Part shown: positions 42,754 to 51,457 of the stretch, one piece after another
Layout of the letters: each line of letters opens with the position of its first letter
Numbering within the stretch: position 1 is the first letter of the stretch
Assembly: GCA_004551945.1 (NCBI GenBank)
Contig: SFPN01000013.1
Coordinates: forward strand, 67,755-131,754
Length of the DNA: 64,000 nt
Direction: 5' to 3'
Source: Clostridiales bacterium
GTDB lineage: Bacteria > Bacillota > Clostridia > Oscillospirales > Oscillospiraceae
Made by a program: the position numbers and the translations under genes
The notes under the pieces: model-generated
The model's database searches: none
What the model was told of the DNA's origin: nothing
The model's input: the letters and a program-made list of their open reading frames with translations, nothing else

Positions 42754-42855
42754 GGTTAAACTGTAAACCGAAAACTATATTTATTTATAATGTGTAACCC
42801 CGCGGGGGCGGAGCGCCAACTCCCCAGCCCCCCAGATATCGGAAGGTGTGTGACC

Positions 42856-43329
42856 ATGGCAAAGGAATACCGACTCAGCGCAGAGCGCTTTGAGGAACTG
42901 AAGCAGGAACTGACGTATCTGAAGACCGTCCGGGAGAAGGAAGTGGCAGAGCTCATCAAGGAAGCCCGCTCCTTCGGCGACCTGTCGGAAAACAGCGAAT
43001 ATGACGAGGCCAAAAACGAGCAGGGCAAGCTCTACTCCCGCATTGCGGAGCTGGAGGAGATCCTCTCCAACTACACCATCATCTCCGAGCAGGAGAAGAA
43101 CATGGACATTGTCCACGTGGGCAACACCGTGGTGGTGGAGGACCTGGAGTTCTCCGAGGAGGAGACCTACCAGATCGTTGGCTCTCAGGAGGCCGACCCC
43201 ATGAACGGCCGGATCTCTGAGGAATCCCCCTTCGGCCGGGCCCTGCTGGGCCGGAAGGCCGGAGACGAGGTGGTGGTGGAGGCCCCCGCCGGCAACATTC
43301 GATACAAGATCACTGCGATTCAGAGATAA
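42856..43329 (+). CDS. greA: Transcription elongation factor GreA
   Basis: 157 residues, the standard length. GreA inserts its coiled coil into the secondary channel of RNA polymerase and triggers cleavage of backtracked RNA. The N-terminal coiled coil has the conserved tip EARSFGDLSENSEYDEAK, followed by the FKBP-like domain (SPFGRALLGRKAGDEVVVEAP). ATG 42856 is preceded by GGAAGGTG. lysS follows 21 bases on, the usual pairing. Confidence 0.95.
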   Translation: MAKEYRLSAERFEELKQELTYLKTVREKEVAELIKEARSFGDLSENSEYDEAKNEQGKLYSRIAELEEILSNYTIISEQEKNMDIVHVGNTVVVEDLEFSEEETYQIVGSQEADPMNGRISEESPFGRALLGRKAGDEVVVEAPAGNIRYKITAIQR

Positions 43330-43350
43330 AGAGAGAAGGAGCGGAACAGC

Positions 43351-44856
43351 ATGGCTGAAAACAAGAAGAAGGAACCGGCCCAGGAGCAGGAGCAGGATCT
43401 GTCCCAGATCCTCAAGGTACGCAGAGAAAAGCTGAAAACCCTGCAGGACGCGGGGAAGGACCCCTTTGAGCAGACCAAGTTCGTGGTGTCCGCTCACACC
43501 CAGGACATCAAGGATCACTTCGACGACATGGAGGGCCAGGAGGTCACCGTGGCCGGCCGTCTCATGTCCAAGCGGGGCATGGGCAAGGTGAGCTTCTGCG
43601 ACATGCAGGACAAGACCGGCCGCATCCAGCTCTACGCCCGCCGGGACGAGATGGACGAGGCGGTGTACAACGAGTTTAAGAAGTACGACATCGGCGACAT
43701 CGTGGGCGTGAAGGGCGAGGTCTTCCGCACCCAGCGGGGGGAGATGAGCGTCCGCTGCAAGGACGTGACCCTCCTGTCCAAGTCCCTGCGTCCCCTGCCG
43801 GAGAAGTTCCACGGCCTCACCGACAAGGAGCTGCGCTATCGCCAGCGGTACGTGGACCTGATCGTGAACCCCGACTCCCGCCGGAACTTTGAGATCCGCA
43901 GCCGCCTGGTGAGCTACCTGCGATCCTTCCTGGACGGCCGGGGCTACATGGAGGTGGAGACCCCGGTGCTGAACACCATCTCCGGCGGCGCCACCGCCCG
44001 GCCCTTCATCACCCATCACAACACCCTGGACATTGACATGTACATGCGCATCGCCACCGAGCTGCACTTAAAGCGGCTCATCGTGGGCGGCCTGGAGCGG
44101 GTGTATGAGATCGGCCGGATCTTCCGCAACGAGGGCATGGACACCAAGCACAACCCCGAGTTTACCACCGTGGAGCTGTACGAGGCCTATGCCGACTTCA
44201 ACGACATGATGGACCTGTTTGAGGACTTCCTCTCCGGGGCCGCCATGGAGATTCTGGGCACCTACGACGTGACCTGGCAGGGAGAGAACATCAGCCTGGC
44301 CCCCGGCTTCCGCCGGCTCACCATGGCCGAGGCGGTGAAGGAGTACCTGGGGGTGGACTTTATGACCATCGACGGGGACGAGGAAGCCGTTGCCGCCGCC
44401 AAGAGCATCGGCGTGGACATGGACGGGGTGGAGCCCACCTGGGGCCACGCCCTCTACGAGTGCTTTGACCAGAAGGTGGAGGAGAAGCTCATCCAGCCCA
44501 CCTTCATCACCATGCACCCCGTGGACGTGTCCCCCCTGGCCAAGCGGTCCCCCAAGGACCACCGGCTCACCGAGCGGTTTGAGCTCTTCATCTGCCGCAG
44601 CGAGATGGGCAACGCCTTCTCTGAGCTCAACGACCCCATCGACCAGAAGGCCCGCTTCCAGAAGCAGGTGGAGATGCGCGCCAAGGGCGACGAGGAAGCC
44701 GGCATGATGGACGAGGACTACATCAACGCCCTGGAGTACGGTCTGCCCCCCACGGGCGGCCTGGGCATCGGCATCGACCGGTGCGTTATGCTCCTCACCG
44801 GGGCGGATTCCATCCGGGATGTGATCCTCTTCCCCACTATGAAACCCATCGAATAA
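43351..44856 (+). CDS. lysS: Lysyl-tRNA synthetase, class II
   Basis: 501 residues. It charges tRNA-Lys with lysine. An anticodon-binding OB fold comes first (VTVAGRLMSKRGMGKVSFCDMQD). Class II motif 2 is FRNEGMDTKHNPEFTTVELYEAY and motif 3 is GLGIGIDRCVMLLTG. ATG 43351 has GAGAAGGAG upstream. An extra acidic Gln/Glu N-terminus (residues 4-16) is present. It shares the greA promoter. Confidence 0.97.
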   Translation: MAENKKKEPAQEQEQDLSQILKVRREKLKTLQDAGKDPFEQTKFVVSAHTQDIKDHFDDMEGQEVTVAGRLMSKRGMGKVSFCDMQDKTGRIQLYARRDEMDEAVYNEFKKYDIGDIVGVKGEVFRTQRGEMSVRCKDVTLLSKSLRPLPEKFHGLTDKELRYRQRYVDLIVNPDSRRNFEIRSRLVSYLRSFLDGRGYMEVETPVLNTISGGATARPFITHHNTLDIDMYMRIATELHLKRLIVGGLERVYEIGRIFRNEGMDTKHNPEFTTVELYEAYADFNDMMDLFEDFLSGAAMEILGTYDVTWQGENISLAPGFRRLTMAEAVKEYLGVDFMTIDGDEEAVAAAKSIGVDMDGVEPTWGHALYECFDQKVEEKLIQPTFITMHPVDVSPLAKRSPKDHRLTERFELFICRSEMGNAFSELNDPIDQKARFQKQVEMRAKGDEEAGMMDEDYINALEYGLPPTGGLGIGIDRCVMLLTGADSIRDVILFPTMKPIE

Positions 44857-44862
44857 CATTCA

Positions 44863-44899
44863 AACAGCATACCGGCGGCCTGGCTGTCGGTATGCTGTT
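44863..44899 (+). terminator. Hairpin after lysS, probable weak terminator
   Basis: Twelve-base stem AACAGCATACCG / CGGTATGCTGTT around a 13-base loop; only a few T residues follow, so read-through into trkH is possible. Confidence 0.55.
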
Positions 44900-44931
44900 G
44901 TGCAGTTTGCCGGAGAGCAGGAGGCGCGCAA

Positions 44932-46302
44932 TTGGCACGGATCTGGAGAGAGAGAACCCTGGCCTGGTCTGCCCGGCCGGGGATGAACGCCGCCCGGATT
45001 GCGGCGCTGTCCTTTGGGGCGGTCATTTTGCTGGGGACCCTTTTGCTGCTGCTGCCGGTGATGTCCCGGGACGGGGAGAGCGCGGGGCTGCTCACCAGCC
45101 TGTTTACCGCCACCTCCGCCACCTGCGTCACCGGCCTTGCCCTGGCGGACACCTTCACCCAGTGGTCCCCGGCCGGGCAGGTGGTGATCCTGTGCATGAT
45201 CCAACTGGGCGGCCTGGGGTTTATGACGGTGTACACCCTGCTGCTCACCTTCTTCCGGCGGGAGATTCTTCTCTCCCAGCGGCTGGTGCTGGCCTCCACC
45301 CTGGGGCTGCGGAGCACCGGCGGGGTGGTGCGGCTGGTCCGCCATGCCCTGCTGGGCACCGTCATCCTGGAGGGGACCGGGGCGGTGCTTCTGTCCTGGT
45401 GCTTCGTGCCGGAGTTCGGCCTGGCCCGGGGGGTGTGGTACGGGGTGTTTCACGCCGTGTCCGCCTTCTGCAACGCGGGCTTTGATCTCATGGGCCCCCA
45501 GGGGGGCAGTCTGTCCCTCTTTGCGGACCGGCCGGAGGTGCTGCTGATCCACGGGGTTCTGGTGGTGCTGGGGGGCCTGGGCTTTTTCGTGTGGGAGGAT
45601 ATCTACCGCCAGCGGCGGTGGAAGAAGTTCTCCCTGTACACCCAGATGGTCCTGGGTATGACGGCCTTTCTCATCCTGGCGGGCTGGCTCTACTTCCTGC
45701 TGGCGGAGTGGAGCAACCCGGCCACCCTGGGGCTTCTCGCCCCGGGGGATAAGGTCATGAACGCTCTCTTCCAGTCCGTCACCCTGCGCACGGCGGGGTT
45801 TGCCAGCTTTCCTCAGGGGGGGCTGCGGGAGTGCTCCCTGGTGATGTGCCTGCTGTTCATGCTCATCGGGGGCAGCAGCGGCTCCACCGCCGGGGGCATC
45901 AAGACCGTCACCGCCCTGGTTCTGGCCGCCGCCTTGCGCAGCGGCCTCCGGGGCCGGCAGGCTGTGACTCTCCGGGGGCGGACCATCCCCGCCCGGCAGG
46001 TGTTCAATGCCTTTACCCTCACCTTAACGGTGATCGCCGCAGGTTTTGTCTGCGCCATGGGCCTTTCCCTGGGGGAGGGAGGAGAGTTTCTCCCCATCCT
46101 CTACGAGGTGATTTCCGCTCTGGGGACCGTGGGGCTGAGCACCGGCCTGACGGGAACCCTGTCAGCAGGCAGCTGCCTGGTGATCATCGCCCTCATGTAT
46201 ATGGGGCGGGTGGGCATCCTGTCCTTCTCCCTGGCCTTCATGATCCCCAGGGGCGGAGGAGATAAAATCAAGTACCCCAGCTGCGATATCATGATAGGCT
46301 AA
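44932..46302 (+). CDS. Potassium uptake channel subunit, TrkH/KtrB family
   Basis: 456 residues. The K+-conducting membrane subunit, gated by the RCK protein encoded next. Four repeated pore loops are visible by their filter glycines: SATCVTGLA, SAFCNAGFDLMG, TLRTAGFAS and TVGLSTGLTG. About eight or more helices. Length fits KtrB. It starts at TTG 44932 after GCAGGAGG. The ktrA-like gene follows 11 bases on. Confidence 0.93.
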   Translation: MARIWRERTLAWSARPGMNAARIAALSFGAVILLGTLLLLLPVMSRDGESAGLLTSLFTATSATCVTGLALADTFTQWSPAGQVVILCMIQLGGLGFMTVYTLLLTFFRREILLSQRLVLASTLGLRSTGGVVRLVRHALLGTVILEGTGAVLLSWCFVPEFGLARGVWYGVFHAVSAFCNAGFDLMGPQGGSLSLFADRPEVLLIHGVLVVLGGLGFFVWEDIYRQRRWKKFSLYTQMVLGMTAFLILAGWLYFLLAEWSNPATLGLLAPGDKVMNALFQSVTLRTAGFASFPQGGLRECSLVMCLLFMLIGGSSGSTAGGIKTVTALVLAAALRSGLRGRQAVTLRGRTIPARQVFNAFTLTLTVIAAGFVCAMGLSLGEGGEFLPILYEVISALGTVGLSTGLTGTLSAGSCLVIIALMYMGRVGILSFSLAFMIPRGGGDKIKYPSCDIMIG

Positions 46303-46313
46303 GGAGGCTTCCT

Positions 46314-46967
46314 ATGGAGACATTTGTGGTCATTGGCCTGGGCCGGTTCGGCTCGGCGGTGGCGGAGGAGCTGTGCGCCCTGGGCCACCAGGTGCTGGCC
46401 ATCGACACCGATGAGAAGGCCGTCCAGCGCATGGCCGACAAGGTAACCCAGGCGGTGGTGGGAGACTGTCAGGACCCGGAGGTGCTCCAGATGCTGGGGG
46501 TCAAGAACATGGACGGGGCGGTGGTGGCCTTCAGCAGCGACATCGGCACCAGCGTCCTCATCACCCTGAACCTGAAGGAACTGAACATCCCCCGGATCGT
46601 CTGCAAGGCCAGAAACCACAGCCACCGGGAGGTGCTCCGGCGGATCGGGGCGGACCAGGTGGTCTTTCCCGAGCACGAGAGCGGCCGGAACCTGGCCCGC
46701 ACCCTGGCAAACCGGGAGATTCTCAACTATATCGAGCTTACCGAGCGGTACGGCATCGTGAAGCTCAAGGTCCCCACCCCCTGGGTGGGAAAGACCCTCC
46801 GGGACTTAAACGTCCGGGTAACCTACCAGGTGAACATTATCGCCATCCAGAGTGGGGACGGCGCCATCCAGCCGGTGCCCGAGCCAGACCATGTCTTCCG
46901 GCCAGGAGACCTGATCTTCACCCTGGGCAACAACGAGAGCAATGAGCGCATTCTTGCGCTGGAGTGA
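46314..46967 (+). CDS. Potassium uptake regulator, TrkA/KtrA family (RCK)
   Basis: 217 residues, KtrA size. Cytoplasmic ring protein that binds nucleotide (ATP/ADP or NAD) and gates the K+ channel. RCK_N Rossmann fold: FVVIGLGRFGSAVAEEL with the acidic end LAIDTDE. RCK_C follows (KVPTPWVGKTLRDLNVR to PGDLIFTLG). ATG 46314 has AAGGAGG seven bases upstream. Together with the upstream gene it makes a complete Ktr-type importer; the antiporter at 13494 would act in the opposite direction. Confidence 0.94.
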   Translation: METFVVIGLGRFGSAVAEELCALGHQVLAIDTDEKAVQRMADKVTQAVVGDCQDPEVLQMLGVKNMDGAVVAFSSDIGTSVLITLNLKELNIPRIVCKARNHSHREVLRRIGADQVVFPEHESGRNLARTLANREILNYIELTERYGIVKLKVPTPWVGKTLRDLNVRVTYQVNIIAIQSGDGAIQPVPEPDHVFRPGDLIFTLGNNESNERILALE

Positions 46968-46969
46968 AT

Positions 46970-47752
46970 ATGGAGACCATCACAAGCAGAACCAACCCCC
47001 TCATCACCCACATCCGCAAGCTGGCGGCAGACCGGAAGTACCGGTACGCCAGCGGCCAGATGGTGTGCGAGGGACCCAAAATGCTGGAGGAGGCCCTCCG
47101 CTGGGGGGCGAAGCTGGAGGTGCTGGTGTGCGCCCAGGGGTATGAGCCCCCGGCCAGCCTGCCCGGCTCCGTCCGTCAGGTGGCGGTGCCCACGGACCTT
47201 CTGCGGTCTGTGGCCCCCACCCAGACCCCCCAGAAGGTCCTCTTCCTGTGCGCCCTGCCGGCGCTTACCGCGCCGGAGACCCTGTCGGGCAGCCGGTACC
47301 TGGTGCTGGACGGCCTTCAGGACCCGGGCAACCTGGGGACCCTGTGGCGGACCGCCGACGCCTTCGGGGCGGACGGCTTGTTCCTCCTTCCCGGCTGCGC
47401 CGACCCTTACAGCCCCAAAACCCTCCGGGCTACCATGGGGGCCTGCTTCCGCCTGCCCGTGTGGGCGGGGGAGCTGGAGACCTTAGCTTCTCTGCTGGCC
47501 CAGTCGAACCTGCCCTTGTACGCCACCGCCCTGCGGGCGGACACCCGGGACATCCGGGCCATGGACCTGACCCGGGCCGCCGTGGTCATCGGCAGCGAGG
47601 GCCGGGGGGTGAGCCAGCAGGTGCTGGACCAAAGCGAAAAAACCATCAAGATCCCCATGACGGCCCGGTGCGAATCCTTAAACGCCGCCGCCGCCGGGGC
47701 GGTGGTCCTGTGGCAGATGTGCCAGGGAACCCTGCCCGGGGAACCGGAATAA
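46970..47752 (+). CDS. SpoU-family RNA 2'-O-methyltransferase (RlmB/TrmH-like)
   Basis: 260 residues. A SPOUT (knotted) methyltransferase. The N-terminal substrate-binding domain (VCEGPKMLEEALRWG) precedes motif 1 (LDGLQDPGNLGTLWRTADAFGADGL), motif 2 (VIGSEGRGVSQQVLD) and motif 3 (IKIPMTARCESLNAAAAGAVVLW), which form the SAM-binding knot. ATG 46970 is preferred; GTG 46964 overlaps the upstream stop. It is coupled to the Ktr regulator. Target (23S rRNA or tRNA) is not decided by sequence. Confidence 0.92.
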   Translation: METITSRTNPLITHIRKLAADRKYRYASGQMVCEGPKMLEEALRWGAKLEVLVCAQGYEPPASLPGSVRQVAVPTDLLRSVAPTQTPQKVLFLCALPALTAPETLSGSRYLVLDGLQDPGNLGTLWRTADAFGADGLFLLPGCADPYSPKTLRATMGACFRLPVWAGELETLASLLAQSNLPLYATALRADTRDIRAMDLTRAAVVIGSEGRGVSQQVLDQSEKTIKIPMTARCESLNAAAAGAVVLWQMCQGTLPGEPE

Positions 47753-47773
47753 ACGGAAAAGGAGGCGCTGTCC

Positions 47774-49039
47774 ATGAGTTCCCTGCGGCACTGGCTGTGG
47801 CTGGCCACCCGGGGCAGCGCCCCGGGCATGTATGCCATGCGGCTTCTGGAGCACTTCGGCACGCCCGAGAGCGTCTACCACGCGGACAAGGAGGCCTATA
47901 ACCGGGTGGAAGGCCTGCCCAGCCGGGTGCGGAAGGCCCTGCTGGACAAGAGCCTGGACCAAGCTGACCACATCCTCCACCAGTGCGAGGAGCTGGGGGT
48001 CCGGGTGCTCACCATCCAGGACGCGGACTATCCCCAGCGGCTGAGCCAGCTGTCCGCGCCCCCCTGCGTCCTCTATGTGAAGGGAACCCTTCCCCAAGTG
48101 GACCAGGAGGCCGCCATCACCCTGGTGGGTGCCCGGCAGGCCAGCCCCTACGGGGTGATGACCGCCCGGCGGCTGGGCCTGGACCTGGCCCGGCAGGGCG
48201 CCCTGGTGGTCAGCGGCACCGCCCGTGGTATCGACACTGCCGCCCTGGAGGGCGCTCTCAGCGGCGGAGGAAAGGTCCTGGCCGTGCTGGGCTGCGGCAT
48301 TGACGTGGTCTACCCCTGGGGGAGAGAGGACCTCTACAGCGACGTGGCCGCTGCCGGGGCACTGCTCAGCGAGTACCCGCCGGGCACCCCGCCTCTGGGG
48401 TCCCACTTCCCCGTGCGAAACCGCCTGCTGGCGGGCCTGAGCCTGGGAACCGTGGTGGTGGAGGGGACGGAGTCCAGCGGCTCTCTCATCACCGCCCGGT
48501 GGGCCCTGGAGTCCGACCGGGACGTGTTTGCCGTCCCCGGAAACATCGACGTCCCCTTAAGCCGGGGACCCAACGGCCTCATCCGCCGGGGGGAGGCCAA
48601 GCTGATCCAGGACGCCTGGGATATTCTGGAGGAATATGAATTCCTCTATCCGGCGAAACTGCATCCCAGAGCCCCCTTGCCGCCCCAGGCGGAGCAGGCC
48701 CGGCTGAACGTGCCGGTGTCCGCCCCCAAGACGGCAGAACCCAAAAGGGAGGAAGTCCAGCCCCAGCCGGAGAAGCTGGTGCTGGACCTGAGAAAGGACC
48801 CGGAGGCCTGCACAGACGACGAGGCCGCCTTGCTCCGGGCCCTCCAGGGGGAAGTCACCCGGACGGCGGACGACCTGGTGGAGGAAACGGGCATTCCCGC
48901 CCGGCGGGTGATGTCGGCCCTTACCATGCTCCAGGTCCGGCAGTTGGTGAAGCAGCACCCCGGCCGGGGGTATGAGGCCCTGGTACTTTTAAAAGAGGAA
49001 ACAACAGACCGGCGCGGAACGCCCGGGCTGAAACCATAG
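47774..49039 (+). CDS. dprA: DNA processing protein DprA
   Basis: 421 residues. DprA protects incoming single-stranded DNA and loads RecA during transformation. The Rossmann-like core has ITLVGARQASPYG, VVSGTARGIDTAALEGAL and GKVLAVLGCGIDVVYP. The N-terminal SAM-like domain and a C-terminal winged helix (EVTRTADDLVEETGIPARRVMSAL) are both present, with a Pro/Glu-rich linker. It precedes topA as in Bacillus. Other competence genes are not in the window. Confidence 0.94.
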   Translation: MSSLRHWLWLATRGSAPGMYAMRLLEHFGTPESVYHADKEAYNRVEGLPSRVRKALLDKSLDQADHILHQCEELGVRVLTIQDADYPQRLSQLSAPPCVLYVKGTLPQVDQEAAITLVGARQASPYGVMTARRLGLDLARQGALVVSGTARGIDTAALEGALSGGGKVLAVLGCGIDVVYPWGREDLYSDVAAAGALLSEYPPGTPPLGSHFPVRNRLLAGLSLGTVVVEGTESSGSLITARWALESDRDVFAVPGNIDVPLSRGPNGLIRRGEAKLIQDAWDILEEYEFLYPAKLHPRAPLPPQAEQARLNVPVSAPKTAEPKREEVQPQPEKLVLDLRKDPEACTDDEAALLRALQGEVTRTADDLVEETGIPARRVMSALTMLQVRQLVKQHPGRGYEALVLLKEETTDRRGTPGLKP

Positions 49040-49069
49040 CGCAACGGAACAAAACACGGAGGTTACAAC

Positions 49070-51457
49070 GTGGCAAAGACGAATCTGGTGATCGTAGAGT
49101 CACCGGCTAAGGCAAAGACCATCGGAAAATATCTGGGGCCGGACTATCAGGTGCTGGCCTCCATGGGGCATGTCCGGGACCTGCCCAAGAGCAAGATGGG
49201 GGTAGACATCGAGCACGGCTTCGAGCCGGACTACCAGCCCATTAAGGGAAAGGAGGAGACCATCGCCCTGCTGAAGGACGCGGCGGACGAAAGCGCCAAG
49301 GTGTACCTGGCCACCGACCCGGACCGGGAAGGGGAGGCCATCTCCTGGCACCTGAAGGAGCTGCTGGACCTGCCGGAGGACAAGGCCAGCCGGGTTACCT
49401 TCAACGAGATCACCAAAAAGGTGGTCACCGAGAGCATCGCCGCCCCCCGGGACATTGACCAGAACCTGGTGGACGCCCAGCAGGCCCGGCGCATTCTGGA
49501 CCGGATTGTGGGCTATGAGCTCTCCCCCCTGCTGTGGAAGAAGATCCGCCGGGGCCTGTCCGCCGGCCGGGTCCAGTCCGTGGCCACCCGCCTGGTGGCC
49601 GAGCGGGAAGAGGAGATCCGCGCCTTCGTCCCCGAGGAATACTGGACTCTGGAGGTGTTGCTGGACCGGATTGCCCCCAACACCGGCAGCTTCAAGGCCC
49701 AGTTCTACGGCCGGGAGAAGAAGCAGGAGCTGAAATCCAAGGAACAGGTGGACCAGGTTCTGGCCGCCATCCAGACCGCCCCCTTCCAGGTCAGCTCCAT
49801 CAAGCGCCAGGACAAGACCCGCTCTCCCGCGCCCCCCTTCATCACCAGCACCCTCCAGCAGGAGGCCAGCCGGAAGCTGAACATGAGTCCCCGGCGGACC
49901 ATGTCCATCGCCCAGCAGCTGTATGAGGGCGTGGATATCCAGGGAGAGGGCACCGTGGGTCTTATCACCTACATGCGTACCGACTCCCTGCGCCTGTCCG
50001 ACGAGGCCATTGCCGCCGCCCGGCAGTTTGCCGCCGCCCGGTATGGGGAGAAGTACCTGCCGGACACCCCCCGGCGGTTCAAGACCAAGGCCGGGGCACA
50101 GGACGCCCACGAGGCCATCCGCCCCTCCAACGTGGAGCTGACCCCCGAGAGCATCAAAAAGGACCTGACCCCGGAGCAGTTCCGGCTGTATAAGCTGATC
50201 TGGAGCCGCTTCCTGGCCAGCCAGATGGCCGCCGCCGTTTACGACAGCGTGAACCTGGAGGTCACCAGCGCCGGGTATGTGTTCAAGGCCAGCCGGTCCG
50301 AGGTGAAGTTCCCGGGCTTTCTGGCGGTGTACGAGGAGGGCAAGGACGAGGAGTCCAGCGAGATCCAGACCCCTCTGCCCAACCTGAAGGAGGGGGAGGA
50401 GCTGAAAAACGCCGGGGTGAAGCCCGAGCAGAAGTTCACCCAGCCCCCCACCCGGTACACCGAGGCCACTCTCATCCGGGCTTTGGAGGAGCGGGGCATC
50501 GGCCGCCCTTCCACCTACGCCCCCACCATCACCACCATCATGAGCCGGGAGTATGTGGTGAAGGACGGCAAGTACCTGCACACCACCCCCCTGGGGGAGG
50601 TGGTCACCAACCTGATGAAGGATAAGTTCCACGACATTGTGGACTATGACTTTACCGCCACCATGGAAAACCGTCTGGACAAGGTGGAAAGCGGCGACGA
50701 GAACTGGAAGTCGGTGCTGGAGGACTTTTACCAGGGCTTCAGCCAGGAGATGACCCAGGCGGAAAAGGACCTGGACGGCACCCGGATTAAGGTCCCCGAC
50801 GAGCTTTCCGACGAGATCTGCGACGTGTGCGGCAAGCAGATGGTGGTGAAATCCGGCCGGTTCGGCCGGTTCCTGGCCTGCCCGGGGTTCCCGGAGTGCA
50901 CCTTCACCAAGCCCCTGGTTATTGAGATGCCGGGCAAGTGCCCCAAGTGCGGCAGCCGCCTGCTGAAAAAGACCTCCCGGAACGGCTACACCTACTACGG
51001 CTGCGAGCGCAACGGAGACAAGCTGGGCCGGGCCTGCGATTTTATGACCTGGGACGTGCCCGTGAAGGACAACTGCCCCGAGTGCGGCTGGACCATGTTC
51101 AAAAAGTCCGGCCGGGGCTTTAAGAAGCCCTTCTGCATCAACGAAAGCTGCGCCGCCTTCGTCCCCGAGGACAAGCGGGGAGGCTACCGGAAGAAAAAGA
51201 CGGAGGAACCTGCCGCTGAGCCTGCTGCCGCCCCGGAAACCGGGGAGGAAAAGCCGGAGAAGAAAACCACCAAGAAAGCGGCCGCCGAGAAAAAGCCCGC
51301 GGCCAAAAAGACCACGGCGAAAAAGACCACCAAGGCCGCAGACGGGGCGGAGGAGAAAAAGCCCGCCGCAAAAAAGGCGACTGCTAAAAAGACGGCAGCC
51401 AAGAAAACCACCACGAAAAAAACCACGGCCAAAAAGAAGGCGGAGGAGGACGGATGA
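49070..51457 (+). CDS. topA: DNA topoisomerase I with a long Lys/Ala tail
   Basis: 795 residues. It relaxes negative supercoils by single-strand passage. TOPRIM domain: LVIVESPAKAKTI and the DPDREGEA motif. Catalytic Tyr is Y301 in TYMRTDSLRLSDEA. Three C-terminal zinc-ribbon units follow (C-x2-C pairs at CDVCG, CPKCG and CPECG). The last ~75 residues are a Lys/Ala/Thr repeat tail (AAKKTTAKK units) like histone H1. GTG 49070 has GGAGG eight bases upstream. Its stop overlaps the trmFO start. Confidence 0.96.
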   Translation: MAKTNLVIVESPAKAKTIGKYLGPDYQVLASMGHVRDLPKSKMGVDIEHGFEPDYQPIKGKEETIALLKDAADESAKVYLATDPDREGEAISWHLKELLDLPEDKASRVTFNEITKKVVTESIAAPRDIDQNLVDAQQARRILDRIVGYELSPLLWKKIRRGLSAGRVQSVATRLVAEREEEIRAFVPEEYWTLEVLLDRIAPNTGSFKAQFYGREKKQELKSKEQVDQVLAAIQTAPFQVSSIKRQDKTRSPAPPFITSTLQQEASRKLNMSPRRTMSIAQQLYEGVDIQGEGTVGLITYMRTDSLRLSDEAIAAARQFAAARYGEKYLPDTPRRFKTKAGAQDAHEAIRPSNVELTPESIKKDLTPEQFRLYKLIWSRFLASQMAAAVYDSVNLEVTSAGYVFKASRSEVKFPGFLAVYEEGKDEESSEIQTPLPNLKEGEELKNAGVKPEQKFTQPPTRYTEATLIRALEERGIGRPSTYAPTITTIMSREYVVKDGKYLHTTPLGEVVTNLMKDKFHDIVDYDFTATMENRLDKVESGDENWKSVLEDFYQGFSQEMTQAEKDLDGTRIKVPDELSDEICDVCGKQMVVKSGRFGRFLACPGFPECTFTKPLVIEMPGKCPKCGSRLLKKTSRNGYTYYGCERNGDKLGRACDFMTWDVPVKDNCPECGWTMFKKSGRGFKKPFCINESCAAFVPEDKRGGYRKKKTEEPAAEPAAAPETGEEKPEKKTTKKAAAEKKPAAKKTTAKKTTKAADGAEEKKPAAKKATAKKTAAKKTTTKKTTAKKKAEEDG

